NCBI RefSeq assembly: GCF_037076565.1
Contig: NZ_AP029028.1
Span: 558,001-622,000 of the forward strand
Direction: 5' to 3'
From: Herbaspirillum sp. DW155
Lineage (GTDB): Bacteria > Pseudomonadota > Gammaproteobacteria > Burkholderiales > Burkholderiaceae_D
Length of the DNA stretch: 64,000 bases
How positions within the stretch are numbered: the first letter of the stretch is position 1; each line of letters starts with the position of its first letter. Made by a program: the position numbers and the translations under genes. Below, piece after piece: positions 18,126 to 26,475 of the stretch. The notes under the pieces are model-generated. The model was not told where the DNA came from. It was given only the letters and a program-made list of their open reading frames with translations, and did not search any database.

Positions 18126-18509
18126 GATTGTCCCCGTGTCCCAAGCCGGTACCAAGGCCCCGGCCGTGCCGCTGTTTCAGAAAACCGCAGTGCTTTTCCC
18201 CAAGCGCCACAGCCCCGTTTTCAAACCAGGCCCGGTCAGGCCCGGCGTGCCATTCCAATTCGCTAAAGGCAATCCAAGACCGGTTCGCGATGGCCCCGCG
18301 CCGCCAGCCTGTGGTCGGGCTGACCGGCACGACACGCAAACCACGATGTCATGAATCTAAACGCTGGCCTGCGCTTTCAAATCTTTAAAAAGGCAGGCAT
18401 TTATATGAATGAAGCGAAAAAAAGAGGGGGGCAACATGCCTGCAGGCAGCACAGGACGTGACGTACGGAAATTGTTTCCGCACGTCACCAGCATCGGCAG
18501 GGCTGGCGC
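18126..18509. other. Intergenic region with a strong hairpin
   Basis: No gene seen. It holds the promoter of the chemoreceptor gene (no clear FliA-type consensus found) and, at 18459-18488, a 13-of-14 inverted repeat (GTGACGTACGGAAA..TTTCCGCACGTCAC) about 20 bases past the stop of the minus-strand lipoprotein gene. It lacks a U tract, so it is a weak terminator or 3'-end stabiliser. Confidence 0.45.
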
Positions 18510-19103
18510 TTACTGGCGGGGTTGTACCTGGAACAGCACGCCTTGCGGTACCAGTTCTACCGAGAGCAATTGGTCGGCCACGACCTCGGTCATGCGCTGG
18601 CCGGGGTTGTCCAGGGCGACCGTGGTGAGGCGGGTAATCAGGGGCAGCAGCTTGTCTTCTCCGCCGGAGATGAAGCTGCGCGCGGCACTGGCCGCACAGA
18701 TCAGGAATTCGTCGCGCGCGCCGGGGACCTTTCTGGTCATCATCACGCCGACGTTGCGCAGTTCACCCTTCTTGTTGAGGGTGCCGATGAGCGTGGTCTG
18801 GGCCGGGCCGACCTCGGTGTCGAGCACGTATTCGTACTTGCCCGGATGCAGGCGCGACGGGTCCAGCATGTAAAGACGGGCCATGTGCTCCGGCTCTTCC
18901 ACCTGCATGTCCTTGAGCACCTCGGCCAGGCGCTTGTTGAAGCGGTCTGCGAATTGCGTGGGGGTCACGCCCAGCGTGGTCTGCGCCGCTTCGTGGGCGG
19001 CCAGCTCGTTGTCGATGTGGCGGTCGCAGCCGGCGACCAGGAAGACCGTGGCCAACATGGCGCAGGACATAAAACGCAGCGGGGAACGTAAAAGTGTCAG
19101 CAT
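18510..19103 (-). CDS. Conserved lipoprotein of unknown function
   Basis: A 197-aa protein from ATG 19103. It has a lipoprotein signal (hydrophobic MSCAMLATVFLVAGC, lipobox VAGC at about residue 23-26) followed by a mixed alpha/beta domain with no recognised motif (HPGKYEYVLDTEVGPAQTTL, GELRNVGVMMTRKVPG). A longer frame begins at 19223, but that start would put the signal sequence 40 residues in, so 19103 is preferred. Probably anchored in the inner face of the outer membrane. Confidence 0.75.
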   Translation of the reverse strand: MLTLLRSPLRFMSCAMLATVFLVAGCDRHIDNELAAHEAAQTTLGVTPTQFADRFNKRLAEVLKDMQVEEPEHMARLYMLDPSRLHPGKYEYVLDTEVGPAQTTLIGTLNKKGELRNVGVMMTRKVPGARDEFLICAASAARSFISGGEDKLLPLITRLTTVALDNPGQRMTEVVADQLLSVELVPQGVLFQVQPRQ

Positions 19104-19261
19104 GTTCGTCAGAATGTCGCGTGTTTCGCTACATTGTGCATCATTCTCTGTGGACACAAACTGTCGCAGATCAAGCGTGGCGCCGCGTTTGTGCGGGTTG
19201 GTGATAAAGTAACCGGCTGACAACAGGCCACATCATAACAACCGAACCGACGCCAAAGCCC

Positions 19262-19735
19262 ATGACAGCTTCCCCCTCCGGCCATGTCCCGGCCGCCGTC
19301 CCCGCGACGTCCGATCTGCACGAACTGCGTGATCTGATCCGTCGTTTTTCCAGCGAGCGCGACTGGTTGCGCTTTCATACGCCCAAGAATCTGGCCATGG
19401 CCCTGTCGGTGGAAGTGGCCGAGCTGGTGGAACATTTCCAGTGGCTGCCAACGGGCGCGGACCATGAACTGGACGATGCGGCGCGCGAGGGCATCCGTCA
19501 TGAGATGGCCGACGTGCTGGTCTACCTCATCCAGCTGGCCGACCACACGGGCGTGGACCTGCGCAGCGCCGTGCTGGAAAAGATGGAACTGAACCGGCGC
19601 AAGTATCCGGTCGGGCTGGCGCGCGGCAACGCGCGCAAATACGACGTCCTGTCCGCCGCCCCGTCATCTGCGGATCAGGGCCAGCACCAGGACCAGGCCG
19701 GCAGCGGCATCAGCGACGAAGGCCGTCAGCGCTGA
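19262..19735 (+). CDS. MazG-like nucleotide pyrophosphohydrolase
   Basis: A 157-aa protein of the all-alpha NTP pyrophosphatase superfamily, close to the dCTPP1/MazG-like type that cleans modified dNTPs such as halogenated or methylated dCTP. The metal-binding pattern is intact: EVAEL (E50-E53 region) and EMADVLVYL. RDWLRFHTPKNLAMALSVEVAE is typical. The C-terminal 25 residues (QGQHQDQAGSG) are low-complexity. The next gene's stop-start distance is 54 bases. Confidence 0.88.
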   Translation: MTASPSGHVPAAVPATSDLHELRDLIRRFSSERDWLRFHTPKNLAMALSVEVAELVEHFQWLPTGADHELDDAAREGIRHEMADVLVYLIQLADHTGVDLRSAVLEKMELNRRKYPVGLARGNARKYDVLSAAPSSADQGQHQDQAGSGISDEGRQR

Positions 19736-19789
19736 CCCTGGCCCTGTCCTTGCTTGTCCTTCCCTCATGTTTGCTGCCCGGAGCCTGCC

Positions 19790-21358
19790 TTGACCAACTG
19801 GAATGACGGTTACGTCGTCGACATCCCCTACACCTACGGCTACTACCCCGGCATGAATCCGGCGCGCCTGCCGCTGGCCTTCGCCTTCCACGGCCTGCAG
19901 GCGCCGCCCGTGCACACTGCTTGCGAGCTGGGTTTCGGCCAGGGGCTGTCGACCAACTTCCATGCCGCAGCGTCCGCTACGCAATGGTGGGGCAATGATT
20001 TCAATCCGCGCCAGGCGGCCTTTGCCCAGGAGCTGGCCAGGGCCAGTGGCAGTCGTGCGCAGCTGGAGGACTCAAGCTTTTCGCATTTCTGCCGGCGCGA
20101 CGATCTGCCGGACTTCGATTTCATCGCCCTGCACGGCATCTGGAGCTGGGTCTCGCAGGACAACCGCGACCTCATCCTGGATTTCATCGACCGCAAGCTC
20201 AAACCGGGCGGTGTGCTGTACGTGAGCTACAACACCCAGCCGGGCTGGTCGGCCTTCATGCCGCTGCGTGACCTGCTGGTGCAGCACACGCAACTGGCCG
20301 GCAATGAAGAGCGCGGCCTGCCGACCGCGGCCCGTATCGAGGCGGCCCTGGCATTCGCCACGCGCCTGTTCGAGACCGACCCGGTGTATGCCCAGGCCAA
20401 TCCCTTCATGCGCGACCGTCTCAAGATCCTGCAGCAGCAGTCGCGCAGTTACCTCGCGCACGAATATTTCAATCGCGACTGGCATGCCGAACCCTTTGCC
20501 GAGCTGCATCGCTGCTTTTCACAGGTGGGATTGGAGTTCGCCTGCCCGGCGCACTACATCGACCATCTCGACATGGCCAACCTCACGCCGGCGCAGCGCC
20601 AGTGCCTGGCCGGGATCGAGGATCCGGTGCTGTACCAGAGCACGCGCGACTTCATGGTCAACCAGACTTTCCGCCGTGATTACTGGGTGCGCGGCGGCCA
20701 GGTGCTCGACGAACGCCAGCGCGTGCAGGCGCTGGCGCTGCAAAGCCTGGTGCTGTTGACCGAGCCCGACAAGGTACCGCTGACGATCCAGAACGTGGCT
20801 TCCGAGATCACGCTCAACCGCCTCATCTATGAGCCCATCCTGCAGGCGCTTTCGGATTACCGGCCGCATACCCTGGTCGACCTGGCGGCCTCGCTGGCCC
20901 ATCGCAATCTGAACCTGTCGCAGGTGATCGATTCGGCCCTGATGCTGATCGGCACCGGCCATGCGGCACCGCTGCCCCCCGAACCCGATGCCGTCACCCA
21001 GGCGCAGATCGCGCGCCGTAGCGCCGACCTGAATGCCTATCTCCTGCAACGGGCGGCGCTGGTGCTGCCTGATGGTCAGGAAGGGGACATCGGCCATCTG
21101 GTCAGTCCGCTGACCGGCGGTGGCGTGAAGGTGGATCCGGTCGAGCAGTTGTTCCTGCTGGCGCGCGAGGTCTGCGGTGATGATGTGCAAGCCTGGCCAG
21201 CCGAGGTCTGGCGGCATATCGCGGCGCAGGGAAAGCGGCTGGTGCGCGATGGCGTGCGTCTGGAAGACGAGAACGACAACCTGGACGAACTGGCACATCA
21301 GGCGCGGCTCTTCGCGCGCAACCGGCTGCCCTTGCTGCGGGCCTTGCAGGTGGCCTGA
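19790..21358 (+). CDS. SAM methyltransferase with methyltransferase regulatory domain
   Basis: A 522-aa protein. A class I SAM domain covers the first 190 residues (CELGFGQG motif I, WWGNDFNP motif II, FDFIALHGIWSWV). The middle is the methyltransferase regulatory domain (about 210-290), and the C-terminal part is a helical region found in proteins of this type. The start is probably TTG at 19790, six bases after GGAG; a longer TTG frame begins at 19754. Substrate unknown; related proteins modify surface or protein targets. Confidence 0.8.
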   Translation: MTNWNDGYVVDIPYTYGYYPGMNPARLPLAFAFHGLQAPPVHTACELGFGQGLSTNFHAAASATQWWGNDFNPRQAAFAQELARASGSRAQLEDSSFSHFCRRDDLPDFDFIALHGIWSWVSQDNRDLILDFIDRKLKPGGVLYVSYNTQPGWSAFMPLRDLLVQHTQLAGNEERGLPTAARIEAALAFATRLFETDPVYAQANPFMRDRLKILQQQSRSYLAHEYFNRDWHAEPFAELHRCFSQVGLEFACPAHYIDHLDMANLTPAQRQCLAGIEDPVLYQSTRDFMVNQTFRRDYWVRGGQVLDERQRVQALALQSLVLLTEPDKVPLTIQNVASEITLNRLIYEPILQALSDYRPHTLVDLAASLAHRNLNLSQVIDSALMLIGTGHAAPLPPEPDAVTQAQIARRSADLNAYLLQRAALVLPDGQEGDIGHLVSPLTGGGVKVDPVEQLFLLAREVCGDDVQAWPAEVWRHIAAQGKRLVRDGVRLEDENDNLDELAHQARLFARNRLPLLRALQVA

Positions 21359-21418
21359 GCTGCATGCTCACCGGCGCTGCCCTGCTCACGGGGACGGGCC
21401 GGCGCGCGAGATCAGGGT

Positions 21419-21970
21419 TCAGGGCTGCTCGGGGCCTGGCACCAGGAACTTGGATTTGGCGCAATACATCTTGGCGTTGGTATCGTTGTAGACGATCTTG
21501 CTGCCGGCCTGCGACTGCCGCACCGGATAGGCGGAGTCGTCCTCGGGCGTGAAGCGGATGCCCAGCGCCGACTTGATGGCATCGGTCAGCTTGACCGGCG
21601 TGGTGTTGAAGTAGGCCCCGATGAAGTCGGCCTGGCTGCTGCTGTCATTGACCAGAAAGTCGGTGGCCTGCACGCCCCACAGCGAGACGTTGGTGGCCCT
21701 GAACCAGTAGGCTCCGCCTTCGGTCTTGTAGGGCGGCCCGAAGGCGGCCACCAGGTAATCGTAGAAATACTTGCTGTTGAGCTGGTTCAGGCAGAGCAGG
21801 GCATTGCCGATCTCGATGCCAAAGCTGGGTTGCGGCGCCGCCTGTGCCGACGGTGCGGCGGCCACGGCACTGGCCAGCATCAGCAGCAGCGCAGACAGGC
21901 GCGGGCGCAGGCAGGTGCAGAGGCGAGATGCGATCTTCAAACGGACTCCCGGAAATTGCCGTGTCGGCAT
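21419..21970 (-). CDS. Secreted protein of unknown function
   Basis: A 183-aa protein from ATG 21970. It has a basic N-terminus followed by a hydrophobic signal (LSALLLMLASAVAAAPSAQA, cleavage about residue 44), then a compact domain with a few aromatic-rich segments (YFYDYLVAAFGPPYKTEGGAYWF) and two Cys (LLCLNQL, MYCAKS), possibly a disulfide. No family recognised. It is convergent with the methyltransferase gene. Confidence 0.65.
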   Translation of the reverse strand: MPTRQFPGVRLKIASRLCTCLRPRLSALLLMLASAVAAAPSAQAAPQPSFGIEIGNALLCLNQLNSKYFYDYLVAAFGPPYKTEGGAYWFRATNVSLWGVQATDFLVNDSSSQADFIGAYFNTTPVKLTDAIKSALGIRFTPEDDSAYPVRQSQAGSKIVYNDTNAKMYCAKSKFLVPGPEQP

Positions 21971-22067
21971 GTGGTCGGTACGGCACGCAAGGCGCGCCGG
22001 GGAGTCGATTGTAGGGGGCTTTTGCGATTTTTTCCAAGCGAGACCGCTGAGACCGTTTTTTGGCAGG

Positions 22068-22484
22068 CTAGCGCCTGCCTCGCAGCACCCGGTCGCCACG
22101 TGCCGAGCGGCCCTCCTGCGGTGCTTCGCTGGCCGCCAGATGGCCCAGGCCATCGAGGAAGGAGGCAATGCCGGTGCCCTTGACCAGCACGCAGGGCTTG
22201 CCCAGCTTTTTGCAGGTGCTCTTGACCAGGTGATAGGCGTTGTGGCTGATGTTGCCCGAAGCGCAGATCACGATGTCAGCCGCGGCCAGCATTGGCGTGA
22301 GCCGATGCAGATTGTCTTCACGCCCGCCGTCGTGATGCAGGAAGCGTCCCGCGCGGGTCTCGATCTCGGTGCGGTAGTGATTGCGGGCGCCGGTCAGCCC
22401 GCCGACGCAGAGCACACAGCGGTCACCGAGGGACAAGGCGATGGGGGTGGCAGCAGAAGCAGCAGAAGCAGCAGCAGGACGCAT
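22068..22484 (-). CDS. DUF2325 domain protein
   Basis: A 138-aa protein from ATG 22484 whose core matches DUF2325: VLCVGGLTGARNHYRTEIE, HHDGGREDNLHRL, DIVICASGNISHNAYHLVK, KPCVLVKGTGIASFL. The fold is Rossmann-like, and the function is unknown; in beta-proteobacteria it is often near nitrogen or iron genes, but not here. A much longer frame overlaps the adjacent YafY-type gene and is not credible. Confidence 0.8.
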   Translation of the reverse strand: MRPAAASAASAATPIALSLGDRCVLCVGGLTGARNHYRTEIETRAGRFLHHDGGREDNLHRLTPMLAAADIVICASGNISHNAYHLVKSTCKKLGKPCVLVKGTGIASFLDGLGHLAASEAPQEGRSARGDRVLRGRR

Positions 22485-22600
22485 GACGGGACTCGCGGGA
22501 AGTGAGTGACGGTCCCAGACTAAACGCTTGCTCGAGGCTTGCGAACGAATCAATCCGCAGCAGCATATGCGGTTTGCGTTGGCGCTGGCCGGCCAGCTGG

Positions 22601-23335
22601 TCAGGCGTTGGTCGGTTGCGCAGGTGGTGTGGCGGGGGTGGTGGAGGGCTGCGTACGCGCCTGGCGCTGCATGGCGCGCACGAAGTCCGGCAGGCGGCGG
22701 CCGTTGCGGTCCGGGTAATGTCCTTGCGCGCTCATCTGTTGCACCCGGTCCAGCCGGAAGGAACGGAAGTCCTCGCGCGTCTCGCACCACGCGGCCAGCA
22801 GCCAGGTACCCCCGAAGAAGGCCAGCGCCAGCGGCCACACCACGCGCTGGCTGCTGCGCTGTTGGGCATCGGTGTAATGCAGCAGCAGCTTGTGGCGGCT
22901 GCCGATGGCCTGGCGGATTGCTTCGAGCCGTTCGCCCTGGCCGCAGTCATCCTGCATGGCCGGCGCAAAGAGCGGCGTGGCCTCGACGAAATCGCGTTTT
23001 TCCTTGGGCAGGGCCAGCACCACCTTGGCCAGCGCCGAGGCGGCCGAGGCGCCCAGCTGCGGGCCGCCCCAGGCCTGCACCATGCGCATGCCGATCACCA
23101 GCGCGTCGATTTCATCGGCGTTGAACATCAGCGGCGGCAGGTCATAGCCCGGCTTGATGCGGTAACCAACCCCGGCCTCGCCATCCACCGGCACGCCCGA
23201 GAGCGACAGGTCGCGGATGTCGCGGTAGACCGTGCGCTCCGAGACCGACAGCCATTGCGCCAGCTGGCGCGCCGTGGTGAGACGGCGGCCGCGCAGGTAC
23301 TGGGTGATCTGGAACAGGCGATCGGCTCGGCGCAT
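22601..23335 (-). CDS. YafY-type HTH regulator with WYL domain
   Basis: A 244-aa regulator from ATG 23335. Residues 1-65 form a DeoR-like winged helix-turn-helix (MRRADRLFQITQYLRGRRLTTARQLAQWLSVSERTVYRDI). A WYL domain follows (about 140-215: LLLHYTDAQQRSSQRVVWPLALAFFGGTWLLAAWCETR). Such proteins sense ligands or ssDNA through the WYL domain and repress nearby genes. The VOC-family gene just upstream on the same strand is its likely partner. The C-terminal tail (TQPSTTPATPPAQP) is low-complexity. Confidence 0.87.
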   Translation of the reverse strand: MRRADRLFQITQYLRGRRLTTARQLAQWLSVSERTVYRDIRDLSLSGVPVDGEAGVGYRIKPGYDLPPLMFNADEIDALVIGMRMVQAWGGPQLGASAASALAKVVLALPKEKRDFVEATPLFAPAMQDDCGQGERLEAIRQAIGSRHKLLLHYTDAQQRSSQRVVWPLALAFFGGTWLLAAWCETREDFRSFRLDRVQQMSAQGHYPDRNGRRLPDFVRAMQRQARTQPSTTPATPPAQPTNA

Positions 23336-23451
23336 GGCAGGCAGACGAAAAAATGATGCGCGCCATTCTGGCACGCAACATCCCCGCCCGCCACAGACTT
23401 CGATGCTGCTGTGCAAGATGCGCGCAGAGCGCTCACCAGGCGGCCCGGCGC

Positions 23452-23823
23452 TCAGTGCATCGCGTGCAGGGCCAGGCGATTGCCCTCGCTGTCGATGAAC
23501 TGGGCGATGTAGCCGATATCGTTGGGCAGCTGGAAGCGTTCCATGGTGACTTCGCCGCCGGCTGCCTTCACGCGGTCCAGCACGGCCTGGATCGAAGGGC
23601 CGGCATCGAGGTAGATCAGCGTGCCCTGGCGCGTGGGTTCCAGCCACCCCGGGCCGGTCAGGCAGCCGATGGACTGGCCGTCGTTGCGCACGAAGATGGC
23701 CATCGGGCCCTCCTCGGACATCTGTTCCTGGCGCAGCTTGGTAGCAAAGACGGTTTCGTAGAAGCGCGTGGCGCGCTGCAGATCCTTGGTGGCGATCTCG
23801 AACCAGTTGACTTGGGTTTGCAT
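23452..23823 (-). CDS. VOC-family (glyoxalase/bleomycin-resistance) protein
   Basis: A 123-aa two-module VOC fold protein starting MQTQVNWFEIATKDLQRATRFYETVF, with the second module SEGNRLALHAMH. ATG 23823 follows AGGAAG. YafY-VOC pairs are common; the enzyme may act on glyoxal-like or xenobiotic compounds. The last metal-type ligand position has Leu (RLALH), so a metal-dependent glyoxalase role is not certain. Confidence 0.82.
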   Translation of the reverse strand: MQTQVNWFEIATKDLQRATRFYETVFATKLRQEQMSEEGPMAIFVRNDGQSIGCLTGPGWLEPTRQGTLIYLDAGPSIQAVLDRVKAAGGEVTMERFQLPNDIGYIAQFIDSEGNRLALHAMH

Positions 23824-23949
23824 GGTGTTCTTCCTTGTCTTGTGAGTGAAGCGTTGTCTATGCCGTGTGGCATGGAACGCATCATGCGCGAGGGCTACTG
23901 ACAACGTTCTGTCAGTAGCCCCCGCACCTCGGCAATAACAGGGAAGATT

Positions 23950-24963
23950 TCAGCGGGCGGCCGCAGCCGGCACACCTTCCTGGGCACTGCTTGCGGGCGC
24001 TTCCTCGCTGTCATGGCGTGCGGCATAGCGCCGAGCCAGCACCGCACACAGCATCAGCTGCATCTGGTGGAACAGCATGATGGGCAGCAACACCACCGCC
24101 GCGCCGCTACCGGCAAAGAGCACCGAAGCGATGGGAATGCCAGAGGCCAGCGACTTCTTGGAACCGCAGAAGACCAGCACGATTTCATCGCCGCGCGGCA
24201 TCTTCAGGGCGCGTGCGCCGAAGGTGGTCACCAGCAGCACGGTGCCCAGCAGCACCGCATTGACCAGCACCAGCAAGGCCAGCTGTCGCGGCGGGAACAG
24301 ATGCCACACGCCTTGCGCCACGGCCACGCTGAAGGCGGAATAGACCGACAGCAGGATGCCGCCGCGATCCACCACGTTGACGATGACCTTGTGGCGATTG
24401 ATCCAGTCACCGATCCACGGACGCATCAGGTTGCCCAGCACGAAGGGCAGCAGCAACTGCAGCAGGATGCTCAGCACTTCCGACACGCCGTTGGCTTCGT
24501 GATGGCGATGCAGCAGCAGTGTCACCAAGAGCGGGGTGATGACGATGCCCAGCAGGTTCGAAGCAGTCGCTCCGCAGATCGCAGCGGGCACGTTGCCGCG
24601 CGCAATCGAGGTGAAACCGATGGACGACTGCACGGTGGAAGAGAGCGTACAGACGAACAGCACGCCCATCCACAGTTGCGGGGTCAGCAGGTCGGGGACG
24701 GCGCTCTTGAGGGCCAGGCCCAGCAGCGGGAACAGGATGAAGGTCGAGGCCAGCGTGACCAGGTGCAGGCGCGGCTGCTTCAGCCCCGACAGCGCGGCCT
24801 CGCGCGAGAGCTTGGCACCGTGCAGGAAGAACAGCAGCGAGATGGCCGCATTGCTGGCGATGTGCATGAAGTGCTCGAAGCTGCCGGTGGCCGGGAAGAA
24901 GGTCGCCAGCAACACGGTGCCGACGAGCAACTGGGTGAAACGATCGGGGAGGAAGCGGTTCAT
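23950..24963 (-). CDS. Bile acid:sodium symporter family transporter (BASS/SbtA-like)
   Basis: A 337-aa membrane protein from ATG 24963 with about ten hydrophobic helices, of the SBF/BASS superfamily (YfeH-like). Signature regions: SNAAISLLFFLHGAKLSR and VFCGSKKSLASGIP, the sodium/substrate core. The substrate is unknown; family members carry organic acids, steroids or arsenite-like anions. A LysR-type regulator is divergent 137 bases away and probably controls it. Confidence 0.88.
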   Translation of the reverse strand: MNRFLPDRFTQLLVGTVLLATFFPATGSFEHFMHIASNAAISLLFFLHGAKLSREAALSGLKQPRLHLVTLASTFILFPLLGLALKSAVPDLLTPQLWMGVLFVCTLSSTVQSSIGFTSIARGNVPAAICGATASNLLGIVITPLLVTLLLHRHHEANGVSEVLSILLQLLLPFVLGNLMRPWIGDWINRHKVIVNVVDRGGILLSVYSAFSVAVAQGVWHLFPPRQLALLVLVNAVLLGTVLLVTTFGARALKMPRGDEIVLVFCGSKKSLASGIPIASVLFAGSGAAVVLLPIMLFHQMQLMLCAVLARRYAARHDSEEAPASSAQEGVPAAAAR

Positions 24964-25100
24964 GGCGCTCTCGGAGGTAACGGGAATGAATGGAGTGAAT
25001 GGACTGTGCGGGTTTGCCCTCATGATAGGAAAACGCCCGGCCATCGGGAACCCCTCTGATCGCGTTGACTGTCATCGGAAATGCCGATGATAATGTCCAG

Positions 25101-25949
25101 ATGCTCAATCCCACCTGGCTCCAGACCTTTGCCACCGCCGCTGCCTCGGTCAGTTTCACCGAGGCCGGGCGGCAACTTGGGCTGACCCAATCCACCGTCA
25201 GCGACCACATCCGGCGCCTGGAAGACAGCCTGGGCCGGCGCCTGTTCGTCCGTGATACGCATTCCCTGGCGCTGACCGCCGATGGCGAGAGCCTGCTGGT
25301 GCACGCCCGCCTGATCCTGCAGGCGCATGCCCGCGCCGAAGCCCAGTTCAGCGCCCCGCGCCTGCGCGGCCGGGTGCGCTTCGGCACCTCCGACGACCTG
25401 GCCATGGGGCCGTTGCCGGATATGCTGGCGGCCTTTCGCAGCCAGCATCCTGAAGTCGAACTGGAAATCACCATCGGCCTGACCAGCGACCTCTATGCCT
25501 CGCTCGACCAGGGCAAGCTGGATCTGCTGGTTGGCAAGCGCCGCGCGGGCGAGTCGCGCGGGCACAGCATGTTTTCCACGCCGATGCAGTGGCTCACGCG
25601 CCCGGACACCCTGGTCGACCTGACCGAACCGCTGCCGCTGATCCTCTTGCCCGAACCCAGCATCACGCGCGCGGCTACCCTGCAGGCGCTGGGCAAGTCC
25701 GGGTATCACTGGCGCATCGTCTGCACCAGCGGCAGCCACGCCGGCTGCATGGCGGCCGCGCGCGGCGGCCTGGGGCTGGCGGCCTTGCCGCAGCACCTGT
25801 CCTCACGAGACTTGGTGGTGCCGTTGAATCACGCAGCGCTGCCGCGCCTGCCGGATGTGGAATATGTGGCCCTGACTGCCCGACGGCTGTCACGCCCGGC
25901 CGATACGCTGTACCAGATCCTCATGGCCAGCCGCTTGAGCCAGCGCTGA
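25101..25949 (+). CDS. LysR-type transcriptional regulator
   Basis: A 282-aa LysR protein from ATG 25101. Winged HTH in residues 1-65 (WLQTFATAAASVSFTEAGRQLGLTQSTVSDHIRRLEDSLGRRLFVRD) and a two-lobe effector domain (RVRFGTSDDLAMG...). It is divergent from the BASS-family transporter gene (intergenic 137 bases), the typical layout for a regulator controlling its neighbour. Effector unknown, probably the transported compound. Confidence 0.92.
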   Translation: MLNPTWLQTFATAAASVSFTEAGRQLGLTQSTVSDHIRRLEDSLGRRLFVRDTHSLALTADGESLLVHARLILQAHARAEAQFSAPRLRGRVRFGTSDDLAMGPLPDMLAAFRSQHPEVELEITIGLTSDLYASLDQGKLDLLVGKRRAGESRGHSMFSTPMQWLTRPDTLVDLTEPLPLILLPEPSITRAATLQALGKSGYHWRIVCTSGSHAGCMAAARGGLGLAALPQHLSSRDLVVPLNHAALPRLPDVEYVALTARRLSRPADTLYQILMASRLSQR

Positions 25950-25970
25950 ACGCTGCACTTGCAGCGCTTC

Positions 25971-26369
25971 TCAGCTGGCCTCGACGATCAGCGCCGGCTG
26001 CTCCAGTGAACGGATGCGCCGGTCCACGAAGTAACCACCGGCCTCCATGTAGCGCAGGTAGTGGCGCCCGCATTGCGTGCAGCGCGCGATGTTGCAGCGG
26101 TTGTAGGGATACCAGGCCGGCGCGATCGGAGCCTCAGGGGAGGCATAGCGCGTGCCTTGCGGATGGTATTCGGTGAAGGTCGGTTCGTCGTAGGGATCGG
26201 CGATGAGAGTCGCGATGTCCACCAGTTGCGTTTCCGGCAGCGACAGCGGCAGGCTGATCCAGCCACCGCTGTCGGCCGCACGGCAGTTGCAGTCCTGCGT
26301 GACGGCCGCGCTCTGGGTGGCAAGGGCGCGCAATTGCGCCAGGTCCGGATGGGGAAGCAGATCTTGCAT
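25971..26369 (-). CDS. Conserved Cys-rich protein of unknown function
   Basis: A 132-aa protein from ATG 26369, with two Cys/His clusters: CNCRA (residues about 27-31) and RCNIARCTQCGRHYLRY (about 92-108), which together could bind zinc or Fe-S. The ending EAGGYFVDRRIRSL is conserved in what I recall of beta-proteobacterial homologues, but no function is known. An inverted repeat containing a TTATCCACA box lies just upstream (26401-26455). Confidence 0.7.
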   Translation of the reverse strand: MQDLLPHPDLAQLRALATQSAAVTQDCNCRAADSGGWISLPLSLPETQLVDIATLIADPYDEPTFTEYHPQGTRYASPEAPIAPAWYPYNRCNIARCTQCGRHYLRYMEAGGYFVDRRIRSLEQPALIVEAS

Positions 26370-26400
26370 GGCAGGGGAGAATTCAGTGCGTGGATCTGCG

Positions 26401-26455
26401 GCGGCCTGTGGACAAGTGGCGCGTAAACGATATAAATGATTTATCCACAGGCCGC
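26401..26455. repeat. 12-bp inverted repeat with TTATCCACA
   Basis: GCGGCCTGTGGA and TCCACAGGCCGC are perfect arms around an AT-rich 31-base loop. The right arm contains TTATCCACA (the DnaA-box consensus) and the left contains a one-mismatch version reversed. Located between the DUF342 gene end and the Cys-rich gene start; might be a 3' hairpin of one or an operator for the other. Confidence 0.45.
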
Positions 26456-26475
26456 CCGACGAGATGCGGGCAGGT

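Noticed and set aside
26401-26455. Replication origin
   Set aside because: One good DnaA box and one mismatch copy in a hairpin, with no dnaA, dnaN, gidA or AT-rich unwinding region nearby, do not support an origin.
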